NCBI RefSeq assembly: GCF_905475345.1 | Contig: NC_066587.1 | Span: 544,501-608,500 of the forward strand | Length of the DNA: 64,000 nt | DNA from: Vespula vulgaris | Taxonomy: Eukaryota > Arthropoda > Insecta > Hymenoptera > Vespidae | Direction: 5' to 3' | Shown here: one piece after another, positions 50,001 through 60,924 of the stretch | Layout of the letters: each line of letters starts with the position of its first letter | Numbering within the stretch: the first letter of the stretch is position 1 | Translations under genes and position numbers: made by a program | Notes under the pieces: model-generated | Told to the model about the DNA's origin: nothing | Database searches by the model: none | Seen by the model: only the letters and a program-made list of their open reading frames with translations

Positions 50001-52425
50001 AAGGGAACGCCTATAAATTTAAATCGTCGAGAAACGGCACAAATCAACAATCTCGATGATAATGGGAACGTTAGATCGATCGCGAAAGAAAACTTGAATT
50101 TCCAAGATGACCGTGCATGTCGACCATTGTCTCAAGAAAGTTCTGCCATTAAACTGGAATCCAAAATTCCGATATTTTTCTCCCGAGGAATGACCAGTAC
50201 AAAGATAAACGATCAAGCTTCTAATCTTTCGTCCGATCATAGTTATGATCAAGTAAACGTTAAGTTAAGAAAAAAGATAGTTTACAATTCGGATAACAAA
50301 AATAGCGCTTTTAAAGCGCGGAGTAAAAATATAGGGTACATAAATATATAACATATTTATATATATTTATACGATCAGAAATATATACGATGGATTTTGT
50401 TAATAATATTTGTACGCGTAGATTAGAGACGACGTATCAACGACGAAAACGTCTTCAACAAGATGCCACCTCTCCTATTAGTTTATTGGATAACCAAGTA
50501 ACGAATCGAACTTCTGATTCGCGTAGTAATACCTATCGACCTTTATCGTGTACAATAAATTCCAAGTATACCGAGGAGAGTCAAGAAAACATATCGGACG
50601 AACAAAATGTTATGTCGAAAGTCGTTTCTCAAGAGCATCCTCCTGAAGTATTAGTCAACAAAAGATATTCAAGAAGTTCTGATGGTCATTTGAGATTTCC
50701 AAGAACGAGTTCCGTGGAACGTCCACATCCAATATCTGAAACTGATCAACAATCAAAATTACCAGCTTTTGAAACGTTAGTTTCCGAGATTGTTTTTCGT
50801 TTCATTTTTGCATTATAATAATATTTCTAATTTGTTTTATTTCTCTTAGAATACCCTTTAGAAAGCTTTAGTTTTATAACTTTTTATAATTTCAGATCGA
50901 ATCCCGTTTATCAACGACAAAGACAATTCGTTACAGAACCGTCATTTAAAACATTCAAAACAGTTAACACTTCGTATGCTCGTACTTATCAAGATGTAGA
51001 AAATTCAAATGAAGAGACATTAGTTGATCATACTTCGTTTGGACAGGTATAATGATATGTAATGATTATCGCTTCATCGTTTTACGTTATTAATTACGAA
51101 TGAATAATAAATAAGTATGATAATTAAACGAAAGGAGGTATCGTTTCAGCCAAGAATAGATCGGAGAACTAACGAGGCAACGAGCCAACAACGTACTGAG
51201 CCCGAAGAAATATCATCGAACGCACGAACGGATGATGGTATGTTTGTAAACAGTCCTTTTAGAAGGCGGATACGTTCGTTATCACCGTCACAACTTTATC
51301 ATCAAGAACAATTCGTCGATATGGCTTTCAAAGATTTGCAAGGAGTTTCCATGTACGATATGTGAGTATCATAATATATGCTTTATATATTGTATACTTA
51401 TATCTAACTTTTTTTTTAATTAATGAAACACTGTACAAGGATATTGTTTTCTTGTCTTTGCTATCGTTTTGTCGTCGTCGTAGAAACGGAGACATACCAA
51501 TGTTACCAAGGAACAGAAGTGTAACGACCTCTGATTTTTTATAAAACTTATTCTATATTATATTACCCTACGACACGATATTCTTGACGACACTTTACTT
51601 TAGAATAATTACATTTCAAAGTAGCAGTAATTATAGCTGAGAGAGATTTTAGGTCACTTTTAAGTTGCGTGTACCGACTCGTGCTTGGTGCGATAATAAA
51701 AAAAGCTCTCGCGACAGGGACTCGCCTGTATACATAAATATGTATATACGTACGTACGTACATATATACGTACATGTATACATATATAGACGTTAAAAAA
51801 TATAGCTACAAAAAAATTTCGTGTTATTGAAAAAACGAATGTTATATCTTTTTATTATCGAGGTATTAGCCAGACAGACCTTTCATTTTATCTTTCGCTA
51901 TACACATACATACATGTCGAACGTGAAATATGCGGGATTATTGTTCGACAAAGGATTTGAAAATGTATATATGTACATACACACAAACATTCTCTCTTAG
52001 TTTAATACTATTATATATATATATATATATATAAAATAATATATTCATCATTATTACGTTATTATTGAAAATGGCACTGATTTCATACGTGTATACATAA
52101 AGAGAATCCTTCGAATAAAGTAAATGTCACTACATATTGTGTCCGCAGTGAAAAGATTAGATCGTCATACGATAATGTTGATCAATAGATCGAAATTTCT
52201 CAGAAGTCGATATACAAACGTAAAATGACGAACATGAGTCAGAAGACATTCCCGTTGAAACATCGTAAAATTTCTATAACATCGACCCAACACTCTTTAT
52301 TACAATTTACATTAAAAGCGAAACAAAAATTGAGAAAAATCTTTGTCCTGCGAAATACAATTTTTAACGTTTCACGAAATAATGCGAAATAGAAGAGAAT
52401 TGAAATGTCGACGAGAATAGTGGAT

Positions 52426-52456
<31 letters not shown>

Positions 52457-55400
52457 GAACAGAAAAAAAAAGAAAGAAAGAAAGAAAGAAAGTCGACGAT
52501 GTAAAACGACGATTGAAAGTGTAAAGGTAAAAGAAGGGGAGATAGGTAGATAGAAAGAAGGGTTGAAATAGGGGTTGGAGTGGGGGTAAGAGTAGGGAGT
52601 AGCGGTCAGTAGCGTCGGGACGCTCGACGTCGGTGCGTTCGGCGCCATCAGGCAGTTACAATCGTGCGTACGGAGTTGCTTGTCGCGATCATCTGACCCC
52701 TTTAATAAAACTCCCAACACTTTTTTTTTCTTTTCTTTTCTTTTTATCCTATTCCAACGTTGGCAAAAAGCTTTCTACGTGATACCATTTGCATTTATCG
52801 GCGTCTCGGGTTCTCAACGTGTGGTCTTTTTTTCAATTAAAAATTCATAGCCTTTGTTACGGTCGTTGTTGTAGTCAAATGATGGACAAGACTGGTGTAA
52901 AAAAATCATACAAAGATAAAAAGCTTTCGAATACGTTTCTTTCGATCGTCGATTGATTTTTCTAAAAACAAATAACGAATTTTCTTTTTTTCATTTTGTT
53001 GTTTCGAAGAACAAAGTTCGTGATAACATATAATAGACTTTTGTCATTTATTTAAATTGATAATCATATAAAATATTATGAACGGGATATTTTTGTTGCG
53101 TGGAAAAATGTCCGATTAATATCGATACTCGTCTCGCTTACGATCGTGTTCTTATCCGTCGAACATCTTTATAATTTTCAATTTTCTTTTATCGTATCAG
53201 CGATCTTTTTTTTCTTATTACTTTTTATTTATCGTTGTTTCCATGAAATAATTTATTTAATAATCGTAAGATCTGTCGTATAAAAATATGTAGAGTGTAA
53301 ATAGTTTATCGTGAAAATGACATTCGTTCGTTCGCTTGTTGCATGTTACTATATATATATATATATATATACATACTATATATATACACATATATATATA
53401 TATTCACACATTACTGCAATCGTTTCTTCAGAATAGACAACAAAGTGTTCTAAAAAATTAAAAGCACAACACAATGAAACTTAACAAAAATCGGTATATC
53501 GGGATCGACGGATGAAGAATGATATTTAAATATTGCGTGTGGTCTAACGAGACCAAGGATGATAATAAATTAGATGAGAATAATGTAAAAAGTTCTAATG
53601 AATATAATTTCGCTGGTACCGTTCTTCGTTGTTGTCCTTGCGTCTTCCGATGTAGAAGATCGATCGGTATCGGTAACGAAAATGACAATGGATCCATTTC
53701 GACGATAATTACTAATCCTAACGTTACACCAGTCATAGCAGTAAGACTACATAGAAGTACAGATACAATGTAGGTGTATTCAAAATTGATCGAGATCTCT
53801 TTCTTTGTCGAGATGTTATTTCTTATTTATGTTTAAAATCGATATACTTACATTAATAACGAAATACGTTTTATATAATATTTTGTTGAATCTATTTTCA
53901 GAGACAAAGCACCTGTGAACGTAGAGGAATGCAACGATAGAAAGAATAAGGATTATTATTTATCAGAAACTAACATTTATCCTGCTCAAACTTTAAACAA
54001 TGAAGAATTATTTCATCAAGGTATATATGCGTCGTTATTAGATTAATTGTTAGATTAATTATGCGTCGATGTAAATAAGATGCCGATCGATACGAAAGAT
54101 ACAATTAACTGTGAAATCAGCTTGGACGATCGAACTGGAACAGAAGGTTCTTAACCTCTTGTGTATATATATATATACATATACATATATATACATACAT
54201 ACATACATACATACATATATCTACGTCGCTTAACGTCCAAGCTGAGTTTACAGGCTCGAAGGAATCAATATTTCGCTGGTCAAGTCTAAGGCACGATCGA
54301 ATGTATCGTCATTTCCACCAATAGAAATAACAACAAATAACATCGTATATCAATGACGTAGTCGATATACATACGTAAACAAATATTCTAGTAAGACGAA
54401 TTTCAATACGAAGGAAATATTTATCATCGTATATTCGTTCAAACGTTTTGTTTATTTTCGGTACGTTCTCCAACGAAGATTACGAAAGAAAAACAAGAAG
54501 GACAAGAAGTGCGGATAGTACATCGTCGGATCTATCAGCGAGTGATTCGAACGACAGAAGAAGAAACCGATCTACATTGCGATCTCTTTTGGAAGGTCGC
54601 GATCGAGATGAGAGTGATAATAATAGCATTGGTATTCCGATTTCGCAAAGTGAAAACATCGAGAAAGCTTTCGACGTTATTTCTGATAAATCTCAAGAAA
54701 GGAACAGCGTCGATTCTTACGTCGTAAGTTAAAAAATTAAAAAAGAAAAACCCTAGAAACTTTTCTTTGTTAATAGAACAAAATAGAAATTTGTTTTTTA
54801 CACGTCGTTGATCTTTTAGTTAACGATGAAAGAATCAGATGCTTCCACCGAATCAACAAGTACTTCAACGGAGGATGAAACCTCGAAGGATTGGAGTAGC
54901 GAAGAAGGAATCAAATCGAGAAATAATCAAACGATTTTATCCAAACGAGAGGAATTAGTTCAAAACGACAATGATTCGAATTTAAACAGCGAAAGTTCTG
55001 ATGCAGTTGACAAAGCAAAAAATAAAACAGAATTACGTAGAAAATCGATCGTTACCATTATTTCGGACGAGGACATTCTTATGAACGAATTATTAGTGTC
55101 CTCGGGTGAATCGTTGGAAATTAATTATAGAATTGATAGGAGATTGCACGATACTCCGACGATTTCATCACCCGAACATTCGAAAGTTATAGTCAAATCT
55201 GAATCAGAATTTATTAATTCAATGGTTTGTAATGATTATTTGAACGTATTTGGTTCACCGAGACGAGATCTTCGAAGTTCAAATTTATCACCGGTAATGT
55301 TACATCATTTGTTTATTTACGTTTTTTTTTTATTTTTTCTTTTTATTTTTTTCCCTTCCTACAAATACGTTTCATTAGAAATTAAATTTTTATTGGACAT

Positions 55401-57073
55401 CTCGTTTGATTTAGATTTTCAACAAGGAAGTTAATGAAATATTGCGAGATGTGAAGGAAGAAGTTCCTTCCGTGTTTCTCGATCAATCTGTGACTTATCA
55501 AACTTTAGAAACAAGAAAGCCTGACAGATTAGACGACGCCATCGAGTCAGCAACAACTTTGTTAAACAAAACTTCAGAATATATCGATAATTCTAGAAAC
55601 ATTGAATCCAAAATGGATTGGTCTGTTTCGGAAGATATCGCTAAAGAAAATACTACAAATATTGCGTTTACTAAGATACCTGTTCCTTCGGAAAGTTTCA
55701 CAAAATTAGACGAAATTAGAGATAAACATATAGAGAATAAGGAGGCGCCTGCGATTCTAAAAATCGAAGTACGCATCTCACAATTTTTCCTATAACAATT
55801 TCTTCCACATAAATATATATATATTTTTTTCTTTTTAATTTATAAATAATGAATATTATTCTTAGAAACAACCTGCAGAAAATACAGAAAACGTTAGAAA
55901 GATGTCATCTAGGGTACTTCGTAGTACAACGAAATCCAGAAACATTTCTAATAAATCAAGCATGAATCAACATTCGGAAAAAGTAATAGATAAACAGAAA
56001 CCTATCGTACAGCAGTGTTTCAATCAACTCGAGAGTAAAGACTGGTATGTATTTGGAGATATCATATTAAAATTATATTTCTTATACAACGAGATTGTAT
56101 TTATTTACATTATATTTTAGGGAAGTAACGATAAAAGGACTTAAATCTTTATCTCAATTGGCTAAACAACATCCTGAATATTTGGATCTTAATATCGGTG
56201 GTACGATAGGTCGATTATTAGGTCGTCACATTAAAAATCTTCGTTCGCAAGTATCACGTGCTGCTTGTATAGCTGCAGGCGATATTTTTAGTTGTCAAAT
56301 TCGTGGTATAGATCAGGTAAATTTAACAAATTTTTCTAGATTACAAGAAAAAAAAAAAATTTCAAACGTTTATGTAATATATTGTTATTATATTGTTATT
56401 ATGTAATACACATTGATATTTAAAGTTAATTTTTTTTTTATGTTCCATAAATTATCTGTAATATTTATAGGATATCGATGATATCGTTGGACCGTTGCTT
56501 CATAGAACAGCAGATACGAATCGTTTTCTACGCGCTGATAGTAATGCAGCGTTAGATCGAATGGTCGAATCGCTTCCTCCACATAAAACTATCGGTATTA
56601 TTGTATATCGTGGTGCAAGGTGCGTTAAACAACATTCATTTTCGATAAGTATTATATTATTTTCTTAGCAAAATTATTACTATAGTATTTCGTTAAATTT
56701 TTAGTCATCAAAATGCAATTGTAAGAGCAGCCACAGCGAGATTATTATTATCGATCGTAGATCGTATTGGAGCTGAACACGCTATGATGTTACCTCGTGA
56801 TGTTAGAGATAAATTGCTTGGTTCAGGAGCTAAATTATTGATGGACGGAAATTTAGATGCAAGGTAAGTGCTAATACATTACAAATGTTTATAATCTCTT
56901 TTAATCGTTTACGTATGTTATTTATTTATTTATTTATTTTTTTTATTTATAGAAATCACGCAAAGAAGATTTTCCGACGATTAATGAATTGTGAGGGTTT
57001 TCAAAAAGCTTTGACCGACGCCGTACCAGAAACAACCTTGAGGCATATCGATAAAACTTTGAAATCGCTTTAG
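40380..57073 (+). CDS. TOGARAM1: TOG array regulator of axonemal microtubules (TOGARAM1/crescerin)
   Basis: A ciliary microtubule regulator built of tubulin-binding TOG domains. Exons: 40380-40949, 41026-42882, 47330-47494, 47697-47882, 47979-48155, 48219-48384, 48684-48792, 48863-48986, optional 49069-49122, 49796-49868, 49951-50335, 50422-50775, 50896-51046, 51150-51361, 53902-54020, 54479-54723, 54820-55293, 55415-55768, 55866-56044, 56121-56316, 56471-56619, 56705-56863 and 56953-57073. All phases join, giving about 2190 aa (human about 1720). Seen: TOG1 at about residues 60-300 (LRDPEWEVRQHALRVLMDVMP), a long disordered linker, TOG2 from about 810 (EDWRARVRGLERVASAL), more disorder, and a C-terminal TOG from about 1950 (WEVTIKGLKSLSQLA; NLRSQVSRAACIAAGDIF). 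Alternative ends near 51.5 and 53.5 kb mean it may also be expressed as two units. An antisense gene lies in the 4.4 kb intron. Confidence 0.87.
43370..44853 (-). CDS. Carbohydrate sulfotransferase (CHST11-type, Sulfotransfer_2), nested in TOGARAM1
   Basis: A Golgi type II sulfotransferase of the chondroitin/HNK-1/GalNAc-4 group; it would move sulfate from PAPS to glycan acceptors. Minus-strand exons: 44853-44713, 44622-44477, 44399-44228, 44144-43985, 43860-43685 and 43600-43370. Phases join and give 341 aa (CHST11 about 350). Seen: a basic cytoplasmic tail, a signal anchor at about residues 11-28, a 5'-phosphosulfate loop (CPLYKASSTTW) at about 103-113, a 3'-phosphate site (VIRHPFERLLSAYRDK) at about 163-178, and the family C-terminal segment with FDYSAEDYYRYA. 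All PAPS-binding landmarks are intact. It lies inside the TOGARAM1 intron 42883-47329 on the other strand. The acceptor sugar cannot be told from sequence, so I leave the symbol empty. Confidence 0.9.
44854..47329. other. Rest of TOGARAM1 intron 2, upstream of the nested sulfotransferase
   Basis: About 2.5 kb without a supported exon. It probably holds the sulfotransferase promoter (about 44854-45120). Repeats: GT run at about 46150-46175, TATA-type run at about 46645-46685, and a long (TA)n and TATA-palindromic tract at about 46991-47093. Open frames here are short and of low complexity. Confidence 0.6.
46991..47093. repeat. (TA)n and AT-palindromic tract
   Basis: About 42 bases of pure TA followed by about 60 bases of imperfect TATA/ATTATATAA palindromes with no G or C, inside the TOGARAM1 intron. 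Confidence 0.9.
49069..49122 (+). CDS. Candidate 54-base cassette exon of TOGARAM1
   Basis: The segment is bounded by TGTAG and GTAAGG, is 54 bases long (18 codons) and sits between two phase-0 borders, so including or skipping it keeps the frame. Its in-frame reading is basic (FHTKKNLFWKVHLEKK). I did not recognise a conserved motif, so it may be a spurious exon. Confidence 0.35.
49123..49795 (+). other. TOGARAM1 intron after the candidate cassette exon
   Basis: About 670 bases of AT-rich intron with small TA runs at about 49455-49470 and 49608-49622. No coding segment with a usable phase is seen. Confidence 0.6.
51484..51544 (+). CDS. Alternative last coding exon of TOGARAM1 (short form)
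   Basis: After a CGTCGTCGTAG acceptor the exon accepts the phase-2 end of exon 51150-51361, codes about 20 residues (NGDIPMLPRNRSVTTSDFL) and stops at 51542-51544. A protein ending here would hold TOG1, TOG2 and the linker (about 1460 aa) but not the C-terminal TOG. It competes with direct splicing of 51361 to 53902, which is also in phase. Confidence 0.5.
51545..53518. promoter_or_regulatory. Interior spacer of TOGARAM1 with a possible second promoter
   Basis: About 2 kb with no coding exon. It holds TA and TACA repeats, an AAAG run at about 52440-52492, and a CpG-dense patch at about 52595-52690, unlike the surrounding AT-rich DNA. The patch lies about 0.8 kb before an exon that begins with its own ATG (53519), so it could be an internal promoter. 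This is inference from base composition and layout. Confidence 0.35.
53519..53769 (+). CDS. Alternative first coding exon for the TOGARAM1 C-terminal half
   Basis: An 83-codon open segment starting at ATG 53519 with an in-frame TGA two codons upstream, ending in phase 2 at a GTAGGT donor. It joins in frame to exon 53902-54020. It includes a Cys-rich patch (CCPCVFRCRR). I see no good acceptor upstream, so it fits a first exon better than an internal one. A protein begun here would carry the linker and C-terminal TOG only (about 750 aa). Confidence 0.5.
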
Positions 57074-57386
57074 TCGTATGATAAGCGATTCTCACATGTC
57101 ACGAATTAATGTTTAATAACATAAAAAGAAGGATCTGAATATTATAAATATTTATTAAAACTAACTTCTTAATCCTGCACCGTACCGGTGCAATAGGTAC
57201 CTACAGTTTGTCAACTTTTGTGATGAGAATTTGTCAATGAGTTTTATAGAATTGGTCTAATCAATATAATTGATAACGAGCGTTTCAAGATCAAATCAAA
57301 AAACGATATGATTTAACTGTCATTATTTTAACACATCTTTGACAATAGTTTTCACTTGTAAAGAAATTTTTTAAATTTTGCATACA
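57074..57386. other. TOGARAM1 3' region
   Basis: About 310 bases of AT-rich DNA after the stop codon, with ATAAATATTTATTAAA-type strings that could serve as polyadenylation signals. No coding content. Confidence 0.6.
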
Positions 57387-57858
57387 ATGGAGATTGATGT
57401 TATTAAGATCGAGGATAAAGATTTTGAGAAATTCAAGCAGCTGTATGATAACAATGACGATTGAAAATTAGATTATAACAAGCCCGATTTGTTCGCTTTG
57501 GTAAAGACTGTTCCAGTTTTTAATGGAAAAAGTTGGAACAAGATTTCTTGAAGTTATACGATATTTCACAGGATCCTGACTATAGGAATATTTTGGATAC
57601 TCGTATGATTGAATCTCGAAAGACATAGGATTTTTTAATTGAGATAATGACATAGAATATTATTTTATATGATTCGAATCTTTAGTATCTTGTGCATCTC
57701 CATTGAAAAATAGAGATTTTATATTAAAACATTCGTGACTTGAGATCGGAGAACAATTCATCTTAAATCATTTTTATTTGTTACAAGGACTACTCAGCTA
57801 GAAAACATTTTATTGAAACGACATCTCATTCAATTTATTTAATATTTGCGTACGCGAA
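57387..57858 (+). pseudogene. Decayed retrocopy of a STARD10-like START-domain gene
   Basis: An intronless stretch whose pieces, read in shifting frames, match the N-terminal half of STARD10/PCTP-like lipid-transfer proteins in order: an ATG-led segment DVIKIEDKDFEKFKQLYD; KLDYNKPDLFALVKTVP; LYDISQDPDYRNILDTRMIE; NDIEYY; SPLKNRDFILKHS; and KDYSARKHFIETTSHS. Breaks seen: in-frame TGA at 57462-57464 where the family has Trp, a deletion or frameshift at about 57520-57545, a TAG after ESRKT at about 57626, TGA at 57736-57738 again where Trp is expected, and another frame change near 57785. The last third of the domain is not recognisable. Lack of introns suggests a processed pseudogene, but the parent gene is not in this window. 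It cannot make a START protein. Confidence 0.75.
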
Positions 57859-58493
57859 ATCAAAGATCTTTTTAGGCCAAGAAAAAATGCTCGATTTTTA
57901 TTTATAACAAAAATGATATCGATACAACAACAATTATTCCAAGAGTGGTCGAAATTTAATCGTTATTATGTACATTTATTTTTACTCGATTCCCACTTTT
58001 CTCATTCATGGCCTCCGCCCCAATACGTTACCTTTCATACATCCTTTACTATAAATCATTTGATGTATGATCGTTAATCTAAACGTCTTTCTAATCGGCC
58101 GACTTTTATTGGCCATCACTTTTTGATATTTATGTCTTTAACATATGTGTATATATATACATATATATATACATACACATATATATATATATTTCCTTTT
58201 TTATATTATTATCTAAAATACGTATCTATTCGTATTTAACACAGTACCAATGGAAATTCAATGATTTATAATCGTAAAAGAAATTTATTCGCCAGTGAAA
58301 GAATCCATTAACGAAAGAACAATAAGTGCAATATGCAGTATGCAGTACAATGGTTTGTAAGATGAATTTTTTTAAGTAAATATATCGAACAATACGTCGA
58401 ATCTCGTTTTGTCTACTCTGAAATATGTTATTATTTTATCTAACCCATGTAATAAGTAAACAAATGAAATATTCTTCATAATTATTTGACAAG
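57859..58493. other. Intergenic before CFAP70
   Basis: AT-rich, with a TA/TACA microsatellite at about 58145-58192. The part near 58010-58110 is less AT-rich. It probably includes the CFAP70 promoter. No coding sequence. Confidence 0.6.
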
Positions 58494-60861
58494 ATGAATA
58501 CGGTAAAGTTATTCGTATTTATTTGATATTATTACAGATATAAATTTTAATATCAATTTTAATTGTAGCCAAACGACGAATCGATAAATTACAATTTGAT
58601 CTCAGAAGAAGAGATTACCGATGAAAGAATCATCGAATTAACTATAATTACTATAGAAAATATTGTAAGTTATTTATAAATTATTATACGTTATGAAAAT
58701 ATTTCATAAGAGTATATTTTACAGATAAGAAACGAAGATACAAATGTGATCATATCTGTGGAACATAATTCAAATATATTGGGAGAAAGTAATCCGATCA
58801 AAATCGAAGCTGGTATCAAAGAACCACCACCTGTATATGATGTTAATTTTTCTATTCAAATTCCAGTATTTATTTCCGATCGAAATGCCATTGATCGTCT
58901 AGTTTCCACTCCATTTTTAAGTAAAATTTTTTGCGTTCGTTCTTGCTTTTCGATTATTATGTTAAATATATTTTTTTCTTTTCCTTTCTTTTTTGTTTTT
59001 CAATTTATAGTTACAGTATCAAGCGTCAACAAAGACGAAAATGTTACGCCTACTGTTGTGGATACTGCGAGGACAAAAAAATCGCGAATTCCTTCTAAAA
59101 AGGATTTTAAATTAAAAATTATTGGATTGTGCAATGTCGACCTCATGCCAATTTTATTAGGTATCACCCGGTATATATAAAGTTATATGAACGATCAATC
59201 AAAAATCATAAATTAATTTTTATATTACAGGAGAGGATTTATTTATGGAAAAATTAATTTTAGAAACAGCACAATTTACATTCGATGGTAATGCTGTGTC
59301 GTGGCCTAATCTTCCATGTTTAACGATCAAAATTAAACAAGAGCAAAAACCATTTTTTCCTTCTGATTTAGAATTTAATTTTCTAAACATTACCATAGAA
59401 AGTATTTTTAATCCATTATCTTCGTTCACTGATAATATGGATTACAAAGCTGGTACTATTCTTTATGGTGAACAAGAAGTAGGCATATTTCTTTGATATC
59501 ATAATAATAAATCCATTTTTTTTCTAACATGTTTCGAATAAATTAGTAAGGTGAAAAAAACTTCTTTTCTTTTTCTTTTTTTTTAATTATCGATCGAAGG
59601 ATCCAGAAGCGATAATACACGGTGATGGCAAATTGATTCATGATCGAGATATAGAAAAAAGTAAATGTTGGAAATCTTTGTCACATTTAACAAGTCGCGC
59701 TAGATTGTCGAAATACAAACTAGCTTGTAATTACAACGATGTAAAGAACACACTTGCAGAGGAATTAAAATTGCAGGTATATGGAATACATAATTTAACA
59801 AACAAACATACAAAGCGTTGATAATTTCATTAATTATAGAATATAGTGGAAAAAGATGTACCGAGAATACAGTGGAACACTATGAGTCGTCACATACTAC
59901 AAAACGATGACATTAAAAAATTGCAACGTCAAATTTTCAAGTTAGAATCAATGTATTGTTTAAAAGTACAAGATAATAATTAATAATATATATATATTTA
60001 TATAGATATAAATATTGGCCATTTCAATTTATGGTAACAGAAACGCAAAATAATAAAGTCAAAGTAAAATTTGGAGAAATGTCTAAGGTTTATCAATGTT
60101 ACGTTGATTTAAGCGAACTGTTATTTCCTGGACGTGAGTAGACGAGTAAAATATCCAAATATAAATTTAAAAAAGATATATATATATTATATAATTATAT
60201 ATAGTATCGCGTACATTATCGATTTTTGATTTTTTAATTCAGAAAGAAAAACTCGAATTGCATCGCAATTACATACCTTTAATGCAACTGATCTTATGGA
60301 AAATACAGGATTTGAGAAAAATATTTTTTTAATAGATACTGAAATGAAAGAACCCAAAGAAAAAGATAAACGTGGGAAAGCTTCGACGAAAGTGATAAAT
60401 TTTCAAGCGAATATATAATTTTTTCATTTACTCCAATTAATCAATATTTTACGAATATTTTCTAATCTATTAATTTTGTAGAATACATCGGTAATAACAG
60501 AAATAGAAATACTTGCGAGTGAACCAGTAGTCACAGAAAACAATGAACCAGTATTTGTAATAATCGAGATCGAAATTTATCGTCCACTTGTTGCTTGTCG
60601 ACTAGCTAAAGATTTTTCTAATTTGTAAATTATTATTAATATAGATGTAACTCTCGATGTTACATTTATTTAAGATATTCTACATTTTTCTTCTTTAACA
60701 TTAGGATCCATCAATTGACAACACCAACAGATAAAAAACCATATTATCCATATTCCGCAGATTTGACAAAGGATCAATATACGAAATGCATCGAAACGTT
60801 AATGAGAACTATGACAGAAAGTTATAGAGTATGAGAAAAACTAATATTTTATGTATATATG

Positions 60862-60924
<63 letters not shown>

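Noticed and set aside
51484..51544. Using the internal AGT|GTAACG donor at about 51520 to link into the downstream exons
   Set aside because: It would leave phase 0, but the next exon (53902) needs phase 2; the direct 51361-53902 junction is in phase and simpler.
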